From Rhodococcoides trifolii (GTDB lineage: Bacteria > Actinomycetota > Actinomycetes > Mycobacteriales > Mycobacteriaceae): a stretch of DNA of 64,000 nucleotides. The position numbers and the translations under genes are program-made. Where the stretch lies: positions 310,001 through 374,000 of the forward strand of contig NZ_BMCU01000005.1 of the NCBI RefSeq assembly GCF_014635345.1. Direction: 5' to 3'. The notes under the pieces are model-generated. The model made no database searches. It was not told the origin of the DNA and worked only from the letters and a program-made list of their open reading frames with translations. Below are positions 34,342-42,490 of this stretch, piece after piece. Every line of letters starts with the position of its first letter. The stretch's first letter is position 1.

Positions 34342-35379
34342 ATGCCGACCCCACCCCGGCAGCGCGTGAGCACCATTCGCGCCGCAATCTCCACAGGTGT
34401 TGCGCTGCTTTGTTCCGTCGTATCGATGGTGACGATGTCTCATGCTGTGGCCGAGGCGATTCCGGCGTCGTCCGTCGTGCGGATCGACCGTTTCGACGGT
34501 CACCCCGACACGGTATGGGTTCACTCCGGATCCATGGCTCGCGACATCGAATTACAGGTGTATCGAGCCCATTCGGCCGGCGCACCGACTCTCTATCTTC
34601 TCAACGGTGCCGCCGGAGGAGATGGCGGCAGCAGCTGGGTGGACAGAACGGACATAAGTGACTTCTTTGCCGACAAGAACGTGAATGTCGTGGTTCCGCG
34701 TGGAGGTGCTGCGAGTTACTACACCGACTGGCTGAACGACGACCCGGTACTCGGCCGAAACAAATGGTCGACTTTTCTGGGACGCGAATTGCCTCCTCTC
34801 CTCGACCGGCTTCTGGACGCGAGCGGCGCGAATTCCGTGGCCGGTATCTCCATGGCCGGTACCTCCGTTCTGCAACTGGCAATAGCGAACCCGGGTGTCT
34901 ATCGGTCCGTCGCGTCCTACAGCGGGTGCGCTCGGACCAGCGACCCTGTGGGCGAGATGTACGTGCGGTCGGTCGTCGAGGCCCGAGGCGGAGGATCCAC
35001 GACGAACATGTGGGGTCCACCCGGGAGCGAGCTGTGGGTGGCCAACGATCCGTTCGTCAACGCGGAGAAGCTTCGTGGTACTGCTCTGTACATCTCCAGC
35101 GGAACCGGAGCGCCCGGTCCCTACGACGTTCTCGGCGCTCCTGGCATCGGCAACGACTACGGCGCGCTCGCGCAGCAGCTCGCGATCGGCGCCGTCATCG
35201 AAGCAACGACCGACAACTGCTCCCACGAGATGGAGCACAGGCTGCAACAGTTGAACATCCCGGCCACGTACAACTTTCGCCCGTCGGGGACACACTCCTG
35301 GGCCTACTGGCAGCAAGACCTGCACGACTCGTGGTCGGTCATCGCACCGTCGCTCGGGCTTCCGGCGGGCACGCCCTAG
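34342..35379 (+). CDS. Mycolyltransferase-like esterase (antigen 85 family)
   Basis: The 345-residue protein has a signal peptide (about 1-39). The esterase domain carries the nucleophile Ser170 in VAGISMAGTSVLQLA and His318 in PSGTHSWAYW, as in antigen 85 proteins that transfer mycolic acids between trehalose molecules and to arabinogalactan. Canonical Ag85 reads GLSMGGTSA, so the second Gly being Ala is a small difference. It could equally be a related diacylglycerol or esterase enzyme. AGGA lies 7 bases before the ATG. It is divergent from the acyltransferase operon and upstream of a GpgS gene. Confidence 0.85.
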   Translation: MPTPPRQRVSTIRAAISTGVALLCSVVSMVTMSHAVAEAIPASSVVRIDRFDGHPDTVWVHSGSMARDIELQVYRAHSAGAPTLYLLNGAAGGDGGSSWVDRTDISDFFADKNVNVVVPRGGAASYYTDWLNDDPVLGRNKWSTFLGRELPPLLDRLLDASGANSVAGISMAGTSVLQLAIANPGVYRSVASYSGCARTSDPVGEMYVRSVVEARGGGSTTNMWGPPGSELWVANDPFVNAEKLRGTALYISSGTGAPGPYDVLGAPGIGNDYGALAQQLAIGAVIEATTDNCSHEMEHRLQQLNIPATYNFRPSGTHSWAYWQQDLHDSWSVIAPSLGLPAGTP

Positions 35380-35413
35380 CAGGCGTTGCCGCGCCACGAC
35401 GAAGGGAGATCGA

Positions 35414-36340
35414 ATGTACGACGATCCAGCCGAAGGGACGCCGGCCATCACCCGTTCATGGGTGCGATCGCCCTGGAGCACAACCGAGTTGATCCGAGCC
35501 AAGGGCGGGCGGACGGTCTCGGTGGTTCTTCCCGCCCTGAACGAGGAAGACACCGTCGCGGACGTCGTCGCCACGATCACACCCCACCTCGGAGGACTGG
35601 TCGACGAGGTCGTCGTCCTCGATTCCGGATCGACCGACAGGACGGTGCAACGAGCGGCATCGGCAGGTGCACAGGTCGTTTCCCGAGAGGAGGCACTTCC
35701 AGGAGTCCCCGTCAACGGCGGGAAAGGGGAAGTGCTCTGGCGGTCGGTGGCGGCTACGTCGGGAGACATCGTCGTGTTCGTCGATGCGGATCTCGTCGGC
35801 CCGGGTTCGCACTTCGTCCCCTCACTCGTCGGCCCTCTGCTGATGGAGAACGGAATTCACCTCGTCAAAGGCTTCTACCGGCGTCCGTTGTCGGTGGCGG
35901 GACAGACCGACAGCGACGGCGGCGGTCGCGTCACGCAACTGCTGGCCCGACCGTTGCTGACGGCGCTGGTGCCCGAATTGGCCGGCGTGCTGCAACCCCT
36001 CGGTGGTGAGTACGCCTGCACGCGAACGTTTCTGGAGTCCGTCCCGTTCGCACCCGGTTACGGGGTGGAGATCGGACTGCTGCTCGACGCGTACCACCGC
36101 TACGGGACGAACGGCATCGGGCAAGTGGGACTCGGGGAACGCCGACACAGGAACCGGCCGACTTCGGAACTGGCCGTGATGAGCCGACAGATCGTGGCAA
36201 CCATGCTGACGCGACTCGGTATCGAGGACTCGGGTACGGGGTTCACCTCGTTCGCATCGACAGGACATCCGTTCGCCGCGACCGTGGCGCCTGCGCCCCT
36301 CGGCGATCGTCCACCGTTGGCGTCGACGATCCCGGTCTGA
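35414..36340 (+). CDS. gpgS: Glucosyl-3-phosphoglycerate synthase (GpgS, GT81)
   Basis: The 308-residue glycosyltransferase moves glucose from a nucleotide sugar to 3-phosphoglycerate, the first step of glucosylglycerate and methylglucose lipopolysaccharide synthesis. Family marks are VVLPALNEEDTVADVV, VVLDSGSTDRT, the GGKGEVLW loop, the metal-binding VFVDADLVGPG, RVTQLLARPLL and LGGEYACTR. Length is close to mycobacterial GpgS. It follows the antigen-85-like gene by 34 bases and is probably co-transcribed. No phosphatase (GpgP) is nearby, so this may be a second copy with a special role. Confidence 0.87.
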   Translation: MYDDPAEGTPAITRSWVRSPWSTTELIRAKGGRTVSVVLPALNEEDTVADVVATITPHLGGLVDEVVVLDSGSTDRTVQRAASAGAQVVSREEALPGVPVNGGKGEVLWRSVAATSGDIVVFVDADLVGPGSHFVPSLVGPLLMENGIHLVKGFYRRPLSVAGQTDSDGGGRVTQLLARPLLTALVPELAGVLQPLGGEYACTRTFLESVPFAPGYGVEIGLLLDAYHRYGTNGIGQVGLGERRHRNRPTSELAVMSRQIVATMLTRLGIEDSGTGFTSFASTGHPFAATVAPAPLGDRPPLASTIPV

Positions 36341-36418
36341 CGGCAGAGCGGCGGCCGAATGTCGGCTGCCGCGTGTTGCCCATGCTGTACGACCGGCGGA
36401 TCGGGCAGGGTGGCATCC

Positions 36419-37408
36419 ATGCAACCCGATCGCACGGTGAAACGACCGCAGCCGTACGTTGCCGATCACGTCGATCGAGGGATCCTGCGGCTGCTGCAGA
36501 CGGACGCCCGCCGCCCGTTCTCGTCCATGGCCGCGGAACTCGGAGTGTCCGATCAGACCGTGGCGCGCCGCTATCAGCGGCTACGCGACAGGGCCGGCGT
36601 ACGCGTCGTCGCTCTCACCGAACCGAACCCGACCCGACACGAGCTCTGGTTGCTTCGAATACGAAGTGCAGCAAACAATGTCGATTCTCTGATGTCCAAT
36701 CTGGCGGTACGTACCGACACCGCGTGGATCAGTACCGTGGCCGGCCCGCAGGGAGTGGAATCGACGACGATGGTGTTTCGAGAGCGAACCGAGACCGGTT
36801 TCGCTCTGGTGCGCGAACTCTCGGCTCAGCACAGCGTCGCGTCGGTGTCGGCGCAGCTGTGCATGAGTGTGTTCTTCGGTGGCCCGGACAGTCTGCTCAC
36901 CAAAGACGACGGCCCCCTCGAGGCTGGACACCCGACCAACCTGCCGAAGCCCCGAGCCCGAAACGACCACGATCCCGACGGTCGACTCCTGCAGGCATTG
37001 TCGATCGACGGTCGGGCGAGCCTGAAGCAGCTGAGCAGGGCCAGCGGCCTCAGTGAAGACACCGCACAGTCTCGGGTGCACGCATTGGCGGCTGAAGGGG
37101 CCTTCTACTTCGACGTGGACTTCGATCCGACTCTGCTCGGTTACACGTCGACTTTCGCGATATGGGCCACTGTTGCTCCCGCCCAGTTGTCGCACGCCGG
37201 AATCGCTCTCGCCCGACACCGGGAGGTGAGCTTCGCCGCGGCCACCACAGGCAACACCAATCTCTATGCGGTAGCGCACTGCGTGGACGATCACGCGATG
37301 TACCGGTACATCACCGGCGATCTCGCTCGGCTCCCGGGCATACAGCATGTCGAGACCGCACCGCACCTGCGCAGCATCAAGAGAGCGCGACGCGACCTGA
37401 CCTCGTGA
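36419..37408 (+). CDS. Lrp/AsnC-family regulator, double length
   Basis: The protein has 329 residues, about twice the usual AsnC size. A first AsnC-type HTH (about 15-60, LQTDARRPFSSMAAELGVSDQTVARRYQRL) and ligand domain are followed by a second HTH (about 185-230, LSIDGRASLKQLSRASGLSEDTAQSRVHAL) and a second ligand domain. Such tandem AsnC proteins are known in actinobacteria. The preferred ATG at 36419 removes an unlikely Cys-rich lead. It lies 127 bases before an OYE gene on the same strand and may regulate it. Confidence 0.83.
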   Translation: MQPDRTVKRPQPYVADHVDRGILRLLQTDARRPFSSMAAELGVSDQTVARRYQRLRDRAGVRVVALTEPNPTRHELWLLRIRSAANNVDSLMSNLAVRTDTAWISTVAGPQGVESTTMVFRERTETGFALVRELSAQHSVASVSAQLCMSVFFGGPDSLLTKDDGPLEAGHPTNLPKPRARNDHDPDGRLLQALSIDGRASLKQLSRASGLSEDTAQSRVHALAAEGAFYFDVDFDPTLLGYTSTFAIWATVAPAQLSHAGIALARHREVSFAAATTGNTNLYAVAHCVDDHAMYRYITGDLARLPGIQHVETAPHLRSIKRARRDLTS

Positions 37409-37535
37409 GTGTCGAAAATCCCTGTCGTACGCGCAGGTCGTGTCGACAAACGCCGAAACGACGTCGACTCCCTCGACCGACCGAGTTCCGGACGGCACGC
37501 TCGGCCTATCAACCCAGCGACGTCAGGACAGTCTC

Positions 37536-38651
37536 GTGCCCACCGCGTTCGATCCCATCGAAGTATCCGGTCTCACTCTGAACAATCGCATCGCCATGGC
37601 GCCGCTGACACGACGGCGGGCATACGGGCCCGCACTCTCGGCGACTCCCCTGATGGCTCAGTACTACGAACAACGCGCATCGGCCGGTCTGATCATCGGA
37701 GAAGCCATGCAGCCCAGTCCGATCGGTCAGGGATACACCTTCACCCCGGGCATGCACAGCGACGATCAGGCCCGCTCGTGGACCGCCGTCACCGACCGTG
37801 TCCACCGCGCCGGGGGACACATATTCGGACAACTCCAACACGCAGGCCGCAACAGCCACCCCGATCTGCTTCCCGACGGCCTTCACCCGGTCGGCCCGTC
37901 GGCCGTCGCCGCCGACGGAGTCGTCAGGGTCAACACCACCGGCCCAGCCGTGCGCAAGCCCTATCCCACTCCGCGTGAGATGTCCCCGCGCGACATCGAC
38001 GACACCATCGAGGATTTCGCGTCCGCCGCCGAGAAGTGCATACAGGCGGGGTTCGACGGCGTGGAGCTACACGGCGCCTACGGGTACCTCATCCACCAGT
38101 TCCTCAGCTCGAACGCCAACCTCCGGACAGACGGGTGGGGAACAACCGTCACCGGCCGCATCCGCTTCGCTGTCGAACTGACTGACGCGGTGTCCGACCG
38201 CATCGGCGCCGAACGCCTGGCCCTGCGCGTCTCGCCCGGGTGCACCGCCGGCGGAATCGACGAGGACGACCTCGACGAGGTGTACTCCGCTCTGGTCGAC
38301 GAGTTACCGACCGATCTTGCGTTTGTTCACGTGTTCGAGTTTCCCGGCCACCGCGAACTCACCCGTAGACTCCGGCGGCGCTGGCACGGCGTCCTGATCT
38401 TGAATCCCCATCGCACCCACGATGATTGGCCGAGCGGGCCGGCCCAGCTGGACGTGGTCGAATCCGGCGTAGCCGACATGGTCGCCTTCGGTAGCAACTT
38501 CATCTCCAATCCCGACCTGGTGACACGGCTCAGGACCGGGGCACCGCTGACCGACGCAGATCACGCGACCTTCTACCTCGGCGACGAGCGCGGCTACACC
38601 GACTACCCGACCCTCGCGGACGCTGCGGGGCGACTCATGCCTCTGGCGTAG
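37536..38651 (+). CDS. Old Yellow Enzyme-family alkene reductase
   Basis: The 371-residue FMN enzyme reduces activated C=C bonds with NAD(P)H. The N-terminal FDPIEVSGLTLNNRIAMAPLTR is typical, as are GQLQHAGRNSHPD and VELHGAYGYLIHQFLSSNAN. I start at GTG 37536 because AGGA lies 7 bases upstream. The substrate-binding pair is normally His plus Asn or His; here His179 is kept but the partner position (182) is Tyr, so substrate choice may differ. The double AsnC gene is upstream and a VOC gene follows. Confidence 0.85.
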   Translation: MPTAFDPIEVSGLTLNNRIAMAPLTRRRAYGPALSATPLMAQYYEQRASAGLIIGEAMQPSPIGQGYTFTPGMHSDDQARSWTAVTDRVHRAGGHIFGQLQHAGRNSHPDLLPDGLHPVGPSAVAADGVVRVNTTGPAVRKPYPTPREMSPRDIDDTIEDFASAAEKCIQAGFDGVELHGAYGYLIHQFLSSNANLRTDGWGTTVTGRIRFAVELTDAVSDRIGAERLALRVSPGCTAGGIDEDDLDEVYSALVDELPTDLAFVHVFEFPGHRELTRRLRRRWHGVLILNPHRTHDDWPSGPAQLDVVESGVADMVAFGSNFISNPDLVTRLRTGAPLTDADHATFYLGDERGYTDYPTLADAAGRLMPLA

Positions 38652-38706
38652 TGGTCGAGCACGTGCAATGGTTTCCGTACACCGGGTACAGAGAGGGAGG
38701 CACACC

Positions 38707-39102
38707 ATGACGATCTCGGTTCGCCAGGTCGTGATCGACTGCACCGACACCCGGCAACTCGCCGAGTTCTACCGGCAGCTAATGGGATTCGAGTATATCG
38801 TCGGCGACGCCGACCTGATCGACCCGGACTGGCTTGCCATCACTGCACCGGACGGCACCTGGCGGATCGCGTTTCAGCAAGTCGCAACACTCCCAGCCGC
38901 AACGTGGCCGGACGGAGACCACCCGCAGATGATGCACCTGGACTTCAAGGTCGGTTCCGGGGACGAGCTCGACCGAGAGCACCAGCGCGCAATGGATCTA
39001 GGGGCAACGTTGCTGCGCGATGAGCGAAACGATCCGGAGGAGCCGCTGCGGATCTATGCCGACCCAGCCGGCCACCCGTTCTGCATCTTCGTCGGGCTGT
39101 AA
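38707..39102 (+). CDS. VOC-family protein (glyoxalase-like)
   Basis: The 131 residues form a single glyoxalase-like domain: VVIDCTDTRQLAEFYRQLMGFEY at the start and LRIYADPAGHPFCIFVGL at the end. GGGAGG lies 6 bases before ATG 38707, fixing the start. It is 55 bases downstream of the OYE gene on the same strand and may share its transcript. The role is unknown. Confidence 0.8.
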   Translation: MTISVRQVVIDCTDTRQLAEFYRQLMGFEYIVGDADLIDPDWLAITAPDGTWRIAFQQVATLPAATWPDGDHPQMMHLDFKVGSGDELDREHQRAMDLGATLLRDERNDPEEPLRIYADPAGHPFCIFVGL

Positions 39103-39129
39103 CCGCAGGGCGAAATCTACTGCGGGGAA

Positions 39130-39897
39130 CTACTGCGCGGTGTAACCAGCGTCCACAGGCAAAGCAACGCCGGTGACGTAGCTCGCGGCGTCGCTGCACA
39201 GCCAAAGCACCGCCGCCGCAATCTCCTCGGGCAGCCCCAACCGGCCCAACGGCACTCCTGCCGACGCCGCGTCCGGGTCGAGCTCGCCGCCCGCGATCAT
39301 CCGCTCGACCATCGGTGTGCTGATGGTTCCGGGGCAGACGGCGTTGACGCGTATTCCATGCTTACCGTATTGCAGTGCAACACTTTTGGTTGCGCCGATC
39401 ACGCCGTGCTTGGTCGCGTGATACGTGGCGCGTCCACTGCCGCCGACCAGACCGCCGAGCGACGAGCAGTTGACGATGGCACCGGACCCCTGCTTGCGCA
39501 TCTGCACGAGTTCATGCTTTGTCGATGCCCATACGCCCCGCAAGTTGACGGCCACGATCGTGTCGAATGCGTCGGCGGTCTCGTCCGCCGAATCGACCGG
39601 GGGAAGCATGATTCCGGCATTGTTGAACGCCATGTCCAGGCTGCCGTACGTCTCGACGGTCGCCCGTACTGCCGCCGCAACCTGAGACTCGTCGGAGACG
39701 TCGCACTGCACTGCCACGGCCCTGAGCCCGTCGGTGTTCAGCTCGTCTGCGAGTTGTCGGGCAGCGTCCCCGTCCAGATCGACGATCGCCACCGCGGCGC
39801 CCGCTTGCGCGAATGCGCGGACGGTGGCGGCGCCCATGCCGGCGCTACCGCCGGTCACGAAGGCGGTCTTGCCTGTGAAGTCGTAGGTAACTGTCAT
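39130..39897 (-). CDS. SDR-family oxidoreductase (glucose 1-dehydrogenase-like)
   Basis: This 255-residue classical SDR has TGGSAGMGAATVRAF, FNNAGIMLPP, the Ser in NCSSLGG and the catalytic YHATKHGVIG. It ends with a conserved SYVTGVALPVDAGYT. AAGGAG lies 8 bases upstream of the ATG. It converges with the VOC gene and is divergent from an alpha/beta hydrolase gene. Substrate unknown. Confidence 0.85.
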   Translation of the reverse strand: MTVTYDFTGKTAFVTGGSAGMGAATVRAFAQAGAAVAIVDLDGDAARQLADELNTDGLRAVAVQCDVSDESQVAAAVRATVETYGSLDMAFNNAGIMLPPVDSADETADAFDTIVAVNLRGVWASTKHELVQMRKQGSGAIVNCSSLGGLVGGSGRATYHATKHGVIGATKSVALQYGKHGIRVNAVCPGTISTPMVERMIAGGELDPDAASAGVPLGRLGLPEEIAAAVLWLCSDAASYVTGVALPVDAGYTAQ

Positions 39898-40094
39898 GTG
39901 TGTGTTCTCCTTCCACGCTGATCAGTCAATCCTGAATACGGTGCCGCGGGGAGTCACTGACGGGAGGCGCACTCGCGGGGTACCCCTCGCAGCCGACTGA
40001 TCGACGACGAACTCTGTTCTGCTCTGGGCAGACAAACCAGCGCACTGCTGCCGCAGCGCAGTAGTTTGAGCAGGTCCGACAGAGGGAGAACGAC

Positions 40095-40811
40095 ATGACC
40101 GGCATCGTGTTCGTCCATGGCGCACTCGTTCGCGACGGAGCCTGGTGGTGGGGTCCGGTTTCCGAACTGCTACAAGCGAGTTCAGGGCTGAGCAGCCGAT
40201 CCGTGCAGCTCCCCTCGTGTGCAGAAGGAGCATCGCACGACGCAGGTGCAGGCCTCGCCGAGGACGCTGCAGCACTTCGGCGAAGTCTCGACGAAGCCGA
40301 CGACGATCTGATCGTCGTCGGACATTCCTACGGAGGGACGGTGATGGCCGAGGGAGCCGACCATCCCAACGTGCGACACCTGGTGTACATCTCGTCGTAC
40401 CTTCCCTCCGTCGGACAAGCGCAAGGCGAGCTTCTCAGCAGTGAGCGGGACCCGGTTGCGGTGAGGCCGAGTTCGGCCGGAATGCTCGAAGTCGACGGAT
40501 ACGACCAAGAATCGTTCGGCGCGCGCTTTCTTCAAGACGTCGACGATCCCGCCGTACGTGCGAATGCATGGAGCCGCGTGACGGAACAGTCGGTGGCCGC
40601 ATTCACGACGCCCACCACCCGCGCAGCGTGGCAGGGCCGAGAATCGACGTACTTCGTATGTGCGGAGGACCGATCGACTTCCGCCGGCCTGCAGCGCAGG
40701 CACGCCGCTCGCGCGACCCGCTCGATCGAGCTGCCGACCGGTCACCATCCGTTTCTTTCACGCCCCGACCTCGTCGCGAATCATCTTCGCGAGGTCGTCG
40801 ACGCGTCGTGA
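40095..40811 (+). CDS. Alpha/beta hydrolase
   Basis: The 238-residue enzyme has the oxyanion-hole region IVFVHGALVRDGAWWW and nucleophile VVGHSYGGTVMAEGA, with the catalytic His near the end (PTGHHPFLSRPDLVANHL). It resembles small EstC/methylesterase-like hydrolases of plants and bacteria. It has no signal peptide. An AGGGAG site lies just upstream of the ATG. Substrate unknown. Confidence 0.84.
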   Translation: MTGIVFVHGALVRDGAWWWGPVSELLQASSGLSSRSVQLPSCAEGASHDAGAGLAEDAAALRRSLDEADDDLIVVGHSYGGTVMAEGADHPNVRHLVYISSYLPSVGQAQGELLSSERDPVAVRPSSAGMLEVDGYDQESFGARFLQDVDDPAVRANAWSRVTEQSVAAFTTPTTRAAWQGRESTYFVCAEDRSTSAGLQRRHAARATRSIELPTGHHPFLSRPDLVANHLREVVDAS

Positions 40812-40874
40812 AACCTGCTGCTGCGCAGCACAGGGCGATCTGGAGTCGCAGGACCATCCGGCACGGCGTCTGGA

Positions 40875-41660
40875 TCATGCAGCGATGTGCGCTTGGCCGG
40901 TCGACGCGGACGTTCCCCCGTCGACGGGAAGAATCACGCCGTTGACGTATCGCGCCGCGTCACTGGCCAGGAAGAGGAAAGCCGGCGCGATGTCCTCTGT
41001 CTCAGCGAGCCTTCCCAAGGCAACTCGGTTCTCGAAATGCGGTCGGATCGTGTCGTTTCCGGTGATGTCAGCGAGGGCCTCGGTGTTGGTCACGGACGGG
41101 GCGACCCCGTTCACCCTGACTCCCCTTGGTGCCCAGTCCAGTGCCAGAGACTGCACGAAGAGCGAGACGGCTCCCTTCGAAGCGTTGTACACGGCTTGGT
41201 TCCAGTCGCCGCGCAGCCCGGAGACGCTCGATGTCGCGATGAACGTGCCGCCGCGCTGCGCAAGCACCGGAAGTGTCTGCTGCGCGAGGTAGAAGAACCC
41301 GTCGATGTTGGTCGAGCGCAGATCGGCCCACTGGTCCGCACTGACGTCGGTGATGTCCCCCGGGATGAATTGCGCTGCGTTGCTGATGACGACGTCGATA
41401 CCGCCGTGATCACGAACCGTGGAATCGACCAGATCACGAACCTGGTTCTGATCGGATATGTCTGCCCGAACGGTCGTGACCGACCCCGCGGGTAAACCCG
41501 CCCGGGCAGCATCCAACTTCCGCTGGTCGCGTCCCACGATCACGACATGCGCGCCGGATCGAACGAAGTCGGTGGAGACCTGCAGTCCGATTCCGCTTGC
41601 GCCACCCGTGACGATGACGATGTTGTCGGTGAAGTCGAAAGAAGCTGTCCGCGTTGCCAT
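40875..41660 (-). CDS. SDR-family oxidoreductase
   Basis: The 261-residue SDR has IVTGGASGIGLQVS, ISNAAQF (NNAG equivalent), ATSSVSG and catalytic YNASKGAVSLF. ATG 41660 is chosen; the longer upstream reading adds a stretch unlike the family. A palindromic TetR-type site lies 64 bases upstream, and the TetR gene at 41767 is on the same strand just upstream, so this SDR is its likely target. Substrate unknown. Confidence 0.84.
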   Translation of the reverse strand: MATRTASFDFTDNIVIVTGGASGIGLQVSTDFVRSGAHVVIVGRDQRKLDAARAGLPAGSVTTVRADISDQNQVRDLVDSTVRDHGGIDVVISNAAQFIPGDITDVSADQWADLRSTNIDGFFYLAQQTLPVLAQRGGTFIATSSVSGLRGDWNQAVYNASKGAVSLFVQSLALDWAPRGVRVNGVAPSVTNTEALADITGNDTIRPHFENRVALGRLAETEDIAPAFLFLASDAARYVNGVILPVDGGTSASTGQAHIAA

Positions 41661-41723
41661 TACAAATCCCGTCTCGAAGTTTTGCTCACCTGACGGGCGA
41701 GCAAACGCCACAGTACACCGTTC

Positions 41724-41738
41724 TGTACCGATCGGACA
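41724..41738. promoter_or_regulatory. TetR-type site upstream of the SDR gene
   Basis: TGTACCGATCGGACA contains the palindrome CCGATCGG and outer TGT/ACA pairs. A related sequence (core ACCGATCAGTC) lies in front of the TetR gene at about 42381-42391. The TetR probably binds both. Confidence 0.5.
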
Positions 41739-41766
41739 AGAACTTGGTCGGCAGTGTTCGGCGCCG

Positions 41767-42357
41767 TTATCCAGAACGCGGGATAGTGCCGAGCACCTGA
41801 TCCAAGGCGGCCGCCAGATGATCGGTTGCCACCCCCGCCTTCCTCATCGCTTCGAAACCGCGCAGCACGGTCAGCAATGTCCACGCCAGCGTGTCGGCAT
41901 CGACGCTTCCGGCGATGTCACCCTCGTCCTGCGCTTTCGCAATCCCCGCCGCCAGCTCGTCGTGCCACAACGTGAACGTCGACGAGATGATGTGCTGTAC
42001 CGCCGCATCGCGAGCGCCGAACTCGGCCGCAGCTTTGGCCATCATGCAGCCGCGGCTTCGTGCCCCGACAACACCCACACGAGCCGAGTTGCGCAGATGC
42101 TCGACGAGTCTGTCGATGGCACGCCCGCCTCCGGACAGCTCGCCGTGCGCGTCCGACACGACATCTGCGCAGTAGCCCTCGAGCGTCCGCAGGAACAGGG
42201 CATGCTTGTCGCCGAACGCACCGTACAAGCTGCCCTTACCGAGTCCGGTGGCAGCGGTGAGATCCGCGAGAGAGGTACCGGCATAACCTGTTTCCCAGAA
42301 CTGGTTTCGCGCGGACTCGAGAACTGCGCTTTCGGTGAACTCACGCGGTCGAGGCAT
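41767..42357 (-). CDS. TetR-family regulator
   Basis: The protein has 196 residues with the HTH near 8-55 (SLADLTAATGLGKGSLYGAFGDKHALF). A C-terminal region with SRGCMMAKAAAEFGARD is typical of the TetR subgroup that controls short-chain dehydrogenases and electrophile defence. I start at MPRPREF (42357). Sites of the ACCGATC type lie in front of this gene and of the SDR gene downstream, so it probably controls both. Confidence 0.86.
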   Translation of the reverse strand: MPRPREFTESAVLESARNQFWETGYAGTSLADLTAATGLGKGSLYGAFGDKHALFLRTLEGYCADVVSDAHGELSGGGRAIDRLVEHLRNSARVGVVGARSRGCMMAKAAAEFGARDAAVQHIISSTFTLWHDELAAGIAKAQDEGDIAGSVDADTLAWTLLTVLRGFEAMRKAGVATDHLAAALDQVLGTIPRSG

Positions 42358-42376
42358 GTCGCCCATTCTAGTCGTT

Positions 42377-42397
42377 GTATACCGATCAGTCCATAAC
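42377..42397. promoter_or_regulatory. Autoregulatory site of TetR 41767-42357
   Basis: On the minus strand this reads GTTATGGACTGATCGGTATA plus one base, an imperfect palindrome around GATC. Its core matches the site before the SDR gene and the operators at 59597-59647. It lies 20-40 bases upstream of the TetR start. Confidence 0.48.
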
Positions 42398-42490
42398 GTT
42401 GGGTCGAGGATGTTCCCTTCATATCTCGGGCCTCGCGATGGACGGAACGTCCATCCCACACCGGCGAGCCATCACATAGTGTCGGCAGAC

